A model generated the notes under the pieces. That model saw only the letters and a program-made list of their open reading frames with translations, ran no database searches and was not told the DNA's origin. DNA of 34,495 nt from Euryarchaeota archaeon UBA62 (GTDB taxonomy: Archaea > Thermoplasmatota > Poseidoniia > Poseidoniales > Thalassarchaeaceae), in contig DAPJ01000014.1 of assembly GCA_002502095.1 (NCBI GenBank), positions 1 to 34,495 of the forward strand, read 5' to 3'. The translations under genes and the position numbers were made by a program. Each line of letters starts with the position of its first letter. The first letter of the stretch is position 1. Below, in pieces: positions 22,922-30,594 of this stretch.

Positions 22922-23548
22922 TACCCTTCCTGAAGATATGTCATCTAGTACCTTGGGATATAGGTCATGCTCTGCTTGCTTGATCCTATCCCTTAGTGTG
23001 TCGATGGTGTCAGATTCGAGTACTGGAACCTCCCTCTGCTCGATGATGGGTCCCGAGTCAACTCCTTCGTCTACGAAGTGTACTGTGCACCCCGACACCC
23101 TCACTCGTGCCTCTAGGGCATCTCTCTGAGCATGGGCGCCTGGGAAGTCTGGAAGCAGTGATGGATGGATGTTCACCAGCCTCCCCTTCCACCGAGATAC
23201 GAAAAAGGAGGTCAGGATTCTCATATATCCACTGAGGACAATCAGCTCAATGTCCTTTGATTCGATGATTCTGATGATCTGTTCCTCGTGGGCCCTCCTC
23301 CTCTCGTCCCCCTTGAGTTCTTTAGGGAGGGGTACGGAGAAGGATTCTACACCTGCGTCCATGGCGTGCTTCAGTCCCCCTGCTGTCTCGGAGTCCGCTA
23401 TCACCAGCGTCGTGACATGTGCTCTATCGGCTTCCTGTTGGTACTTCAGCAGGGCTCTGAGGCCTGAGCCGCCTCCTGATATCATCACTGCCAGGCGTAA
23501 TGGCGAGTCCGGAGTGGCCTTCCTGGGAAGGACATATTCGTCGCTCAC
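22913..23548 (-). CDS. purN: Phosphoribosylglycinamide formyltransferase
   Basis: PurN transfers a formyl group from 10-formyl-tetrahydrofolate to GAR in purine synthesis. LAVMISGGGSGLRALL is the phosphate-binding loop, and the catalytic triad is Asn126, His128 (VNIHPSLLPDFPG) and Asp164 (FVDEGVDSGPI), at exactly the spacing of E. coli Asn106, His108, Asp144. ELIVLSGYMRIL and GAHAQRDALEA bind folate and substrate. The protein has an N-terminal extension of about 18 residues and starts with GTG at 23548. It overlaps the mobA-like gene by 9 bases. Folate-dependent PurN agrees with the bacterial-type PurH nearby. Confidence 0.94.
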   Translation of the reverse strand: MSDEYVLPRKATPDSPLRLAVMISGGGSGLRALLKYQQEADRAHVTTLVIADSETAGGLKHAMDAGVESFSVPLPKELKGDERRRAHEEQIIRIIESKDIELIVLSGYMRILTSFFVSRWKGRLVNIHPSLLPDFPGAHAQRDALEARVRVSGCTVHFVDEGVDSGPIIEQREVPVLESDTIDTLRDRIKQAEHDLYPKVLDDISSGRVLL

Positions 23549-23606
23549 GCCACTCTGAAGGCGACCTTGTGTTTCATGTTACTCATTGAGCGCCTCGTTG
23601 AGAGTG

Positions 23607-24140
23607 ATGGGGCATCTGAACTTAAAGCACCGGCCTCTAGCAGACATGAGCCACATGGAAAGACTCGGGACTGTAGATGAGATAGTGGAGAGGTATTCCG
23701 TCTCCAGCAGTCCATCAAAAAGTAGACTATACACCACTTTGGGTGGTCTCTTCGTGGTTTTCGCTGTAATCGGGATATGGATTCCCGGGTGGCCCACGGT
23801 GTCTTGGGCTGTGCCCGCCGCTTACTTTTTCTCCATATCCAGTGAGAAGCTTTTCAGATGGACCCTTACCAACGACTACTTCGGACCCGCTATTTTCGAG
23901 TATTATGCCACTGGTAAGACTATTCCCAAGCACGCCAAGTATGGGGTTGTCTCGCTGATCGGGGTCATGACTTCCCTGTCTGCATACTTCGTTTGGGCGG
24001 TATCGACCAGAGGGACTGGTACTCTCGCTGACCCGTCTACTTGGAATGGTGCTGATCCGGGCTTCGGGGCGGGTACGGTTCTGATGGTCGGACTGATTGG
24101 GATTTGGTACGTCGGTTTCAGAGTACCTACCAGGAATTAG
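23607..24140 (+). CDS. DUF454-family membrane protein (YbaN-like)
   Basis: The core motif GIWIPGWPTVSWAVPAAYFF, followed by SSEKLFRWTLTNDYFGPAIFEY, is the hallmark of DUF454 (LPLLPTTPFLLLAA then W-x-x-x-x-x-x-FG). Here Gly-Trp-Pro-Thr replaces the usual Leu-Pro-Thr. Two or more further hydrophobic segments follow (VSLIGVMTSLSAYFVW and GTVLMVGLIGIWYVGF), so there are about four helices. The ATG at 23607 is chosen; the frame opens to a TTG at 23586 and ATG at 23646 is also possible. The family function is unknown. It is divergent from purN. Confidence 0.78.
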   Translation: MGHLNLKHRPLADMSHMERLGTVDEIVERYSVSSSPSKSRLYTTLGGLFVVFAVIGIWIPGWPTVSWAVPAAYFFSISSEKLFRWTLTNDYFGPAIFEYYATGKTIPKHAKYGVVSLIGVMTSLSAYFVWAVSTRGTGTLADPSTWNGADPGFGAGTVLMVGLIGIWYVGFRVPTRN

Positions 24141-24192
24141 TCGCGATTTTGTAAAAACACGCGTTTATTACCTCAGGTGAGAGGTAGAACTC

Positions 24193-24426
24193 ATGGTCAT
24201 GGAATGCAACATTGATGCCAGGGGTAAGGCTCTCCGACTTTTCGGGGGTCTTGCGTCCATAGTGGGTGGCCTTTGTATCGCTGGTGTGGCCTACCTCGAC
24301 ATTGTCGAGCTCCCATATCTGTGGTATGCGTCTGCTGGTATGCTGGCAGGCGGTTCTCTCGGAGTCCTCGAGGGATGGTCAGGGTGGTGCGTGGCTAGGG
24401 CAATGGGAATTTGGACCCCGATTTGA
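24193..24426 (+). CDS. Small two-helix membrane protein, DUF2892-like
   Basis: The 77-residue protein starts MVMECNIDARGKALRLFGG, which resembles the N-terminus of DUF2892/YgaP-type small inner membrane proteins (N-x-x-x-D-R then a glycine-rich helix). Hydrophobic helices lie at about 16-36 and 43-62. Cys residues at 5, 28 and 66 are present. A ggtgagaggt ribosome site precedes the ATG, with ttatta-type AT-rich sequence upstream. Assignment to DUF2892 is a resemblance only. Confidence 0.6.
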   Translation: MVMECNIDARGKALRLFGGLASIVGGLCIAGVAYLDIVELPYLWYASAGMLAGGSLGVLEGWSGWCVARAMGIWTPI

Positions 24427-24495
24427 TTCTAGAGCAGTGTTTGACCGAATCTAGTCTTAGAATAATTTCAATTGGTCGGTTCTCCAGCGAGAGTC

Positions 24496-25530
24496 ATGAT
24501 ACTACCGCTAGAGGGAGTGAAGGTCCTAGATATATCCAGAATCCTAGCAGGTCCCCACGCCGCTCAGACACTATCCGATTTGGGTGCCCAAGTTACCAAG
24601 ATTGAAGCCCCTTGGGGTGATGATTCCAGAACATGGGGACCTCCCTTTCAAGCTGGATTCGATGGAAAGGAGGTAGCATCCTACTTCCTCTCGTGCAACC
24701 GTGGAAAGGACATACTGTTTGCAAATATCAAGGAGGAGAGGGAGAGGGTCCGAGCCTTGATTGAGGAGTCGGATGTGGTAATCGAGAACTTCAGACCGGG
24801 GACATTCGACCGGTTACTCGGGCCTATTAGGGACGATCTGATTGTGTGTAGCATTTCGGGCTATGGACAGACGGGGCCGCGTAGGGAAGAGCCTGCATTC
24901 GATCTGACTATGCAGGCCAGAAGTGGCATTATGTCAGTAACCGGCGAGGAGGAGGGGTCCCCGGCCAAGGTAGGGGTGGCTTGGATAGATGTGATGACTG
25001 GTATGAACGCGGTCAGCTCGATACTGGCATGTCTGCTCAGACGAGAGAAGACAGGGAAGGGAGCTAGGATAGATATCTCATTGTGGGACACTGCTCTGGC
25101 CTCACTGGTTAACCAGGGACACAATGCCCTAGTGGGCATGAAAACAAGGAGGATGGGCAGCAGTCATCCGAATCTAGTTCCATACAGGGTCTTCCAGGTC
25201 AGTGATGGTTGGTTTGCCATAGGTGTCGGGACCAGTGGACAATGGGAGAAGCTGGTCGAGGCCCTGTCCCTTGACTCTCCTGAATCATGGATCGAGAATA
25301 GCGTCAGGATAGAGAACAGGGAGTTGGTCGAGAGTATGGTGCATGATTCGATAAGAAGGCTCACAAGAGCTGATTTGGAGGAATGTCTTGTCGGTGTTCC
25401 GTGTGCGTCTGTTAACACGATATCAGAGGCTCTCGATGACCCTCAATCGCATTTCAGGGAGAATGTGACGGATTACAGAGGGGTCTCTACTCTAGCAAGT
25501 CCGTTTAGGTTCATATCTTCCTCAGAGTAG
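24496..25530 (+). CDS. Family III CoA-transferase (CaiB/BaiF)
   Basis: The 344-residue protein shows the family pattern: LEGVKVLDISRILAGPHAAQ at the N-terminus, GAQVTKIEAPWGDDSR, IENFRPGTFDRL, SISGYGQTGP, QARSGIMSVTG, the nucleophile region GVAWIDVMTGM (Asp165), and GKGARIDISLWDTAL. At the place of the racemase base (GHD in alpha-methylacyl-CoA racemase) it has PAFD, so the His is missing and a transferase is more likely than a racemase. The ATG at 24496 gives the usual N-terminus; TTG at 24472 would add eight residues. It is monocistronic. The acid partners of the CoA exchange cannot be inferred. Confidence 0.88.
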   Translation: MILPLEGVKVLDISRILAGPHAAQTLSDLGAQVTKIEAPWGDDSRTWGPPFQAGFDGKEVASYFLSCNRGKDILFANIKEERERVRALIEESDVVIENFRPGTFDRLLGPIRDDLIVCSISGYGQTGPRREEPAFDLTMQARSGIMSVTGEEEGSPAKVGVAWIDVMTGMNAVSSILACLLRREKTGKGARIDISLWDTALASLVNQGHNALVGMKTRRMGSSHPNLVPYRVFQVSDGWFAIGVGTSGQWEKLVEALSLDSPESWIENSVRIENRELVESMVHDSIRRLTRADLEECLVGVPCASVNTISEALDDPQSHFRENVTDYRGVSTLASPFRFISSSE

Positions 25531-25566
25531 CATGGTCGGTTCTCAATTTTCCAAATAAGGGAACAG

Positions 25567-25572
25567 TTTTTT
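25567..25572 (+). terminator. T-tract after the CoA-transferase gene
   Basis: Six consecutive T follow the CoA-transferase stop by about 37 bases and precede the next start by 24. Oligo-T is the usual archaeal termination signal. No strong hairpin precedes it, and the position also fits a promoter spacer of the next gene. Confidence 0.3.
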
Positions 25573-25596
25573 CTCGGTGCGACCTATTTCGATAGC

Positions 25597-25902
25597 ATGA
25601 GCATAGCCGGGGACATACTGGGCTCAGTGGTCCGGGACATGGTGGGAGATGCCATGAATGCAGAAGCAAAGACCATGAAGAAATCATACGAAGAAAGAAA
25701 GGTTGGTGAGGCCACTAGTGAGGCTAACAAGCTAGCGAAGGAAGGCGGGCTATCCGCAGATGAGGCAGAAGAGGAGATTTCGAGATCTGAAGAAGCGTCA
25801 AGGGAAGAAATGGCTAACAGTCAGAAGAAGGCGATTACATTTTTCACCATTGTAGGGCTTTCCTTCATCGCTCTCTTGTGGATTAGTACCATATCACAAT
25901 AG
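25597..25902 (+). CDS. Small tail-anchored helical protein
   Basis: The 101-residue protein has a long charged amphipathic region (residues about 20-75, EERKVGEATSEANKLAKEGG and an acidic EAEEEISRSEEASREEM) and one hydrophobic helix at the C-terminus (about 80-98, ITFFTIVGLSFIALLWIST). This is the layout of a tail-anchored membrane protein facing the cytoplasm. A GxxGDxxG-like N-terminal helix (GDILGSVVRDMVGDAM) may be amphipathic. The family is unknown. It converges on purH with a 22-base gap. Confidence 0.65.
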   Translation: MSIAGDILGSVVRDMVGDAMNAEAKTMKKSYEERKVGEATSEANKLAKEGGLSADEAEEEISRSEEASREEMANSQKKAITFFTIVGLSFIALLWISTISQ

Positions 25903-25924
25903 ATGTGACGAGTGGAATTTCTTC

Positions 25925-27508
25925 CTAATGTAGGAACAGTCTGGTCCCGGTAAACAGCATTGAGATGCCGTGCTCGTTAGCCGCATCTATTGACTCCTGG
26001 TCTCTAACTGAACCACCCGGTTGAACCACGCTTGAGACCCCGATCTCGTTGGCTGAGTCTATTCCATCCCTGAATGGGAAGAAGGCATCTGATACCATCA
26101 TCGAACCCTTCGCTCTGTCGCCCGCTCTCCTAGATGCTATCCTGACGGCCTCGACCCTGCTGGTCTGGCCCGGGCCTACTCCAACTGTAGCGAGTCCTGT
26201 GGGGGTCTTCGAAACGAGGATAATCGCATTCGATTTGACCTCGGACAATACGGCGCATCCGAATCTGGCTAGAGAGAGCTCTCCGTCTTCCATCTGTCTC
26301 TCTGTGACACATTCGGCATTATCCCATTCTACTGCAGGGGGCCCTTGCACCTGTGCTAGCCAGCCACCACTGACCTGTCGAAGAGAGAGATTCTCGGCTC
26401 TGGGGCCCATTGGGCTGAGAGTCAGCATTCTACGGTTCTTCTTTGAGGAAAGAATCTCCAATGCCTCTGGGTGATACCCGGGTGCTATCATACACTCAAA
26501 GAAGTGCCCCCCAATGGCAGTGGCGGTTTCAGGCTGAACTTCCTTCGTAAATGCTATGACACACCCGAACGCACTCTCAGGGTCGCTAGACAGTGCGTTT
26601 GTCCATGCCTCTGATTGACTAGTGTCGACTGCGGCTCCACATGGATTGGTGTGCTTGATTACTACGCAACCGTGCTCGTGTTCGGGGCATGCGTGGATGA
26701 GGTTCTGTGCGAGTCTCAGTGCCCCATCCAGATCGAGGTAGTTGTTGTAGGAAAGTGGCTTGCCTCCATGTTGGATGGCCGAGGCCAATCCCTCTGGTTC
26801 TCCCTCTGCCGGGTAGAATGATGCTGGCTGATGAGGATTCTCGCCATATCTGAGATGCGTGCCTCTCTTTGAGGCGATGTGTATCCTCGAGGGGTTTTTG
26901 GCATCGCTGAGTCTTCTCTCCAGTTCATTGGAGACAGCGGAATCGTATGCGGCGGTCCCTTGGAATGACTCCAGCGCAAGCTTGGCCCTGGTTTCCAAAT
27001 CTATAGCCGAAGGATCGCCATCTGCAGATCTTAGCTGTTCAATTATTCCCTCGTACTGTGGGGGGGACGTAAGTACGATGACGTCCTTGTGGTTCTTGGC
27101 GGCAGAGCGGACCATGGTTGGACCCCCTATGTCGATCATCTCGATTAGTTCTGAGTCGGTAGCGGGAGGAACCCTAGCGGCCGTCTCAGCGAATGGGTAC
27201 AGGTTAACGCAGACTAGATCTATCGGCCCGTAGCCCAGCTCTTGGAGGGTTTCCATGTCGTCTTCTCTGTCTCTTCTGGCTAGGATCCCACCGTGTACTG
27301 CAGGATGGAGTGTCTTTACTCTTCCATCGAATACCTCTGGGTGCCCCGTAGCTTCGCTGACGTCGATGACTGAGATACCGGCTGAACGGAGTTTTCGGGC
27401 GGTTCCTCCAGTGGACAGAATCTGCCAATTCATGTCAGAGAGGGCCTTGGAGAGTTCCTCCACTCCTTCCTTGTGCCAGACGCTGATCAACGCTCGGGGC
27501 TGTGCCAT
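25925..27508 (-). CDS. purH: Bifunctional AICAR transformylase/IMP cyclohydrolase
   Basis: PurH carries out the last two steps of IMP synthesis. The N-terminal IMP cyclohydrolase (MGS-like) domain has RALISVWHKEGVEELSKAL, STGGTARKLRSAGI, FDGRVKTLHPAVHGGILARR and DLVCVNLYPF. The C-terminal transformylase domain has RYGENPHQPASFY, SYNNYLDLDGAL and the catalytic KHTNPCGAA, then a terminal PGGSVRDQE. With 527 residues the fusion is complete. The ATG at 27508 (MAQPRALIS) is preferred over the frame's first ATG at 27526. It follows the thermosome gene by 39 bases on the same strand. Many archaea use separate PurO and PurP, so this is the bacterial route. Confidence 0.96.
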   Translation of the reverse strand: MAQPRALISVWHKEGVEELSKALSDMNWQILSTGGTARKLRSAGISVIDVSEATGHPEVFDGRVKTLHPAVHGGILARRDREDDMETLQELGYGPIDLVCVNLYPFAETAARVPPATDSELIEMIDIGGPTMVRSAAKNHKDVIVLTSPPQYEGIIEQLRSADGDPSAIDLETRAKLALESFQGTAAYDSAVSNELERRLSDAKNPSRIHIASKRGTHLRYGENPHQPASFYPAEGEPEGLASAIQHGGKPLSYNNYLDLDGALRLAQNLIHACPEHEHGCVVIKHTNPCGAAVDTSQSEAWTNALSSDPESAFGCVIAFTKEVQPETATAIGGHFFECMIAPGYHPEALEILSSKKNRRMLTLSPMGPRAENLSLRQVSGGWLAQVQGPPAVEWDNAECVTERQMEDGELSLARFGCAVLSEVKSNAIILVSKTPTGLATVGVGPGQTSRVEAVRIASRRAGDRAKGSMMVSDAFFPFRDGIDSANEIGVSSVVQPGGSVRDQESIDAANEHGISMLFTGTRLFLH

Positions 27509-27547
27509 GGGCAGGCATGCGGGCACGCGACTTGAAGGATTCTATCT

Positions 27548-29119
27548 TCAGTCCCCTCTTGAGGATACTACCTGATCTATCCTGAGCATACTTATCGCGG
27601 TCTCAGTGGATGTCTCGAGAGACTCGGATATGACTGATAATGAGTGCCATACATCGTCTATGGGCGATACCTCTCCTTTCTTGTTTAACCCCATGGCTTG
27701 GTTTTCCTTCCTTGCCTCCGCACGAAGCTCCAGAACCTTGTCCAACGGACTCTGCCCTGCGTTCTCAGCCAGAACAGCTGGGATTGTCTCCATGGCTCTG
27801 GCAAAGGCCTCCATGGCGATCCTCTCCCTGCCAGGTTCGGATTCCATCTCACTCCTAACGTGATATGATACCCTAGAATGGGTGGAGCCCCCTCCGGGTA
27901 GCACTAGGTCGTCCCTGATTGCGAGGGAGGTTGCCCTCAGAGAGTCGTATATCCCCCTTATCGCCTCCTCAGTGGCCTCGTTTCCATCGCCTCCTACCTC
28001 TATTGTTACCACGGAGGGTTTTCGGCATCCATCAATTCTTATGATGTCCTCTACCATATCAGTTGACTCGTTTCTCTCCCATGTTAGTGACCCGCATTCT
28101 CCTAGATCACCGGGTGATGCATCAAGAATAGAGTCGATAATCGAGGAGGAGGTTGCATCTGCAGAGTTCCTGAGTTCCGATTCGTCTAGCTGTGCTATCG
28201 CGAGTATCTCATTGTCGGCTAGTATGTGAAGGATCTCGGTATCGATCTCCCCCCCGCAGAGAATGACATCGGCGCCTGTAGCTAGGATTCTAGTTGCTAT
28301 GTCCTCCTTCCTGGCTTGCTCTGCATTGACAAAAGATTCTAGTTGGTCCGCAGAGGAGATTTTGATTTGGGCGTCTCTTGTCATCGACCTGATTTTGATA
28401 TCTCCCCCGATTACCGCTACCTTTGCGTCTTGGAGGTTGTTTGGGAGGCCGTCCATTGGTACTCTCCTCCTGAAAGCGACTCCTCTGATCAGGGTGGAGT
28501 CACTCAGTGATCCCTTTCCAGACTTGAACATTGACACGTTCTCTGCTCCTGGTTCCTCTACGTTTTCGGAAACAATGCCCAATGATTCCACTACCAATCC
28601 TGATAGGAGATGGAGAGCGTTTTCTGCACCCTTTCCTATCATGGCTGTCTCGGCCACATAACCAAGAAGGTCATTATTCAGTGGGGTGGATATCTCATCC
28701 AGCATATCCAACGATGCTTGCATGGATTTCCTGTACCCCTCGATAATCGTGAGAGGGTGGAGCCCCTTCCTCAAGAGGGTCTGGGCCTCCTGAAGCAGGG
28801 CACCGCAGAGAAGCATGGTGGTGGTCACGCCATCACCACAAGCCTCCTCCTGTGACTGACACATGGAGACTAGCATCTTAGCAGCTGGGTGCTTTACCAA
28901 GAGCTCTGAGACTATCTTTGCACCGTCGTTGGTGACTGCAGTGTTGCCATCTGTCTTGTAGAGCATCTTGTCAAGTCCCATCGGTCCAAAAGTCGGCTTC
29001 AGAAGATTGGCGAAAACCTCTGAAGCTGCGATGAGCTTCTCCTGTACTTCAGTACCACTAGTGATGTTGGTCTGCTCCTTCACTATGACCACGGGAGGTT
29101 TGCCGGCTCCGTCGCTCAT
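27548..29119 (-). CDS. Thermosome subunit (group II chaperonin), divergent
   Basis: Group II chaperonins fold proteins in an ATP-driven double ring. Equatorial-domain motifs are all recognisable: VFANLLKPTFGPMGLDKML, TNDGAKIVSELLVKHPAAKM, GDGVTTTMLLCGALLQEA (usually GDGTTT), the LPGGGSTHSRVS loop and the C-terminal ISMLRIDQVVSS with the conserved Asp. The protein has 523 residues. It differs from typical thermosomes (TNDGATIL, EVGDGTTTAVV, PGGGAxE) at several strongly conserved places, so it may be a specialised paralogue. The ATG at 29119 (MSDGAGKPP) is chosen over a GTG at 29134. It is divergent from the secreted protein gene and upstream of purH. Confidence 0.9.
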   Translation of the reverse strand: MSDGAGKPPVVIVKEQTNITSGTEVQEKLIAASEVFANLLKPTFGPMGLDKMLYKTDGNTAVTNDGAKIVSELLVKHPAAKMLVSMCQSQEEACGDGVTTTMLLCGALLQEAQTLLRKGLHPLTIIEGYRKSMQASLDMLDEISTPLNNDLLGYVAETAMIGKGAENALHLLSGLVVESLGIVSENVEEPGAENVSMFKSGKGSLSDSTLIRGVAFRRRVPMDGLPNNLQDAKVAVIGGDIKIRSMTRDAQIKISSADQLESFVNAEQARKEDIATRILATGADVILCGGEIDTEILHILADNEILAIAQLDESELRNSADATSSSIIDSILDASPGDLGECGSLTWERNESTDMVEDIIRIDGCRKPSVVTIEVGGDGNEATEEAIRGIYDSLRATSLAIRDDLVLPGGGSTHSRVSYHVRSEMESEPGRERIAMEAFARAMETIPAVLAENAGQSPLDKVLELRAEARKENQAMGLNKKGEVSPIDDVWHSLSVISESLETSTETAISMLRIDQVVSSRGD

Positions 29120-29159
29120 GGCATGGCGAGCCACGAGGTCGCCATGAATCCTTTGAGTA

Positions 29160-29175
29160 GAAATATTATGATTTC
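29160..29175. promoter_or_regulatory. Bidirectional TATA-like element
   Basis: The word gaaatattatgatttc is AT-rich and near-palindromic. It lies about 32-47 bases before the ATG at 29207 on the plus strand and about 41-56 bases before the thermosome ATG at 29119 on the minus strand. It could serve as a TATA box in either direction and is the only such word in the gap. Confidence 0.4.
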
Positions 29176-29206
29176 ACGCGCTCTTGATGCGAATATCTAT
29201 CCGTTG

Positions 29207-30223
29207 ATGTCAACTGTTGGGGCTGTGAGTTGGAGGCCCCCATTATCTGCTATGATGGCCTCAATGATTGTTCTGATGGCCCTTGGACCGGTTTCTTCTG
29301 CCCAGATTGGAGTGCTGCCTTCTATTGAGATTACGTGTGATGACCCCGACCCGATTGAGGTTTGGCCGGGTGCCACTAGATCGACCATCGTCTATTGCAC
29401 GTTGGAGAACCCCTCCATTCATAGCGAGTCGGTAGAAATTGGTACGGGGAGCGAGGAGGGGGACTTCGAGTTCGCGGCTCCGGAATCGGTAACGATAGGC
29501 TCTGGACAGGAAGTTGACATTCAGGTGGTAGTCAGAGCTACTGAGCTCCATCAGGAGGGTGCATTCGATGCGAATATAACGGCCAAGGTAACTCAGGCCA
29601 ATGGTATTGATGTTGGGGCCTTTACCTCAGAGGAGGAGGCAGTTGTCAGTGTAGAGGTGATGAGCTTCGGTTCGTGTGAAGTGATGATGGGCCAGGGAGG
29701 GGGGAGCATAGACGCAGGGGACCCGGTGGTTTTCGCCGCTTCGTTCGTTTGCCAGTCCAATACTGATTTCTCGATTGGATATAGCTTGATCATGATTGAG
29801 GAGGGATCGATGTCCTCTGCATGGCCATCCGGATTTGAGGATCAGAGCGCTCCCTGTGAGTTCCAAGTTCAAGCCGGAGGGGGAGGGGGCAACTGCCAGT
29901 TCCAGGTTTCCACTCCCTCAAACCTCGCTAGCACATGGAACGGGTGCGTTGTTCTGATAGACAATGATGGCGATGGTGATGGAGTGGGGTCGGTTGCCCC
30001 ATCGTCGTGTTCGTCCGATACTCCCTCACTCGGTGTGAATGTAGACCCCCAGGGACTATCACTAGGAGCGATTGGGCTGGATGGAAACAGTTCACTGACA
30101 GATCTCGCTATGGAAAACAAAGAGGTTGTTGGTGGTGCTCTTGGCGGGTTGATACTGCTTGTTTCGTTGGTGGTTGTACTGAGGAGGAGGTCCAGAGACT
30201 ACGACGAGTGGGAAGAGGGCTAG
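29207..30223 (+). CDS. Secreted, C-terminally membrane-anchored Cys-rich protein
   Basis: An N-terminal signal segment (MASMIVLMALGPVSSAQ) with an Ala-Gln cleavage-like site is followed by an extracellular region of about 260 residues with beta-sandwich character and many Cys (pairs in EITCDD, IVYCTLE, SFGSCEV, FVCQSN, APCEF, GNCQF, NGCVVL and PSSCSS), suggesting disulfides. An acidic DNDGDGDG loop looks calcium-binding. The C-terminus is GALGGLILLVSLVVVLRRRSRD: one transmembrane helix with a short basic tail. The frame opens to 29123 and ATG at 29144 is also possible, but the ATG at 29207 leaves room for promoters. The family is unknown; a surface role fits the layout. Confidence 0.75.
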   Translation: MSTVGAVSWRPPLSAMMASMIVLMALGPVSSAQIGVLPSIEITCDDPDPIEVWPGATRSTIVYCTLENPSIHSESVEIGTGSEEGDFEFAAPESVTIGSGQEVDIQVVVRATELHQEGAFDANITAKVTQANGIDVGAFTSEEEAVVSVEVMSFGSCEVMMGQGGGSIDAGDPVVFAASFVCQSNTDFSIGYSLIMIEEGSMSSAWPSGFEDQSAPCEFQVQAGGGGGNCQFQVSTPSNLASTWNGCVVLIDNDGDGDGVGSVAPSSCSSDTPSLGVNVDPQGLSLGAIGLDGNSSLTDLAMENKEVVGGALGGLILLVSLVVVLRRRSRDYDEWEEG

Positions 30224-30550
30224 TCATTCGAGAACGTTTATCATCCACAGAGCCGAGAGCGCCCCTGTTATCCCAAGTACCATCGACATGGTCTCTGGGA
30301 AACCGAGGCTTCCTGTGTAGAAGACGTACTGTAATCCTGTCATCAAGACAACTGCCATTGCTTGGGAGAAGTGCTTTCTGCCATACCCGGACTCGTTTAC
30401 TATGTGATCCCTGTTCCTGATTGATAGTACGATCAGGGCTGCCATGGAAAGTACGATTGCATGGCCCATTAGCCATCCTCCTGACGAGCCAAAGACATCT
30501 ACTAGTGAGTCTTGAAAGTCACCTAGGACCATGGAAGCGACATCCACCAT
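30224..30550 (-). CDS. Three-helix membrane protein
   Basis: The 108-residue protein from ATG at 30550 (TTG at 30580 would add ten residues) has hydrophobic segments around MGHAIVLSMAALIVLSI, SQAMAVVLMTGLQYVFYTG and TMSMVLGITGALSALWMINV. A charged loop RNRDHIVNESGYGRKHF lies between helices 1 and 2. It directly abuts the convergent secreted-protein gene and follows the glycosyltransferase gene by 44 bases on the same strand, so it could be the last gene of that run. No family is recognised. Confidence 0.6.
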   Translation of the reverse strand: MVDVASMVLGDFQDSLVDVFGSSGGWLMGHAIVLSMAALIVLSIRNRDHIVNESGYGRKHFSQAMAVVLMTGLQYVFYTGSLGFPETMSMVLGITGALSALWMINVLE

Positions 30551-30594
30551 GCCTTCTTGGAGGAGCAGCGCACTATTCAATCAAACGGAGGTAG

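Noticed and set aside
22339..22944. 201-residue minus-strand frame over mobA
   Set aside because: Shadow of the mobA-like gene; no domain and Ser/Thr-rich composition of an antisense frame.
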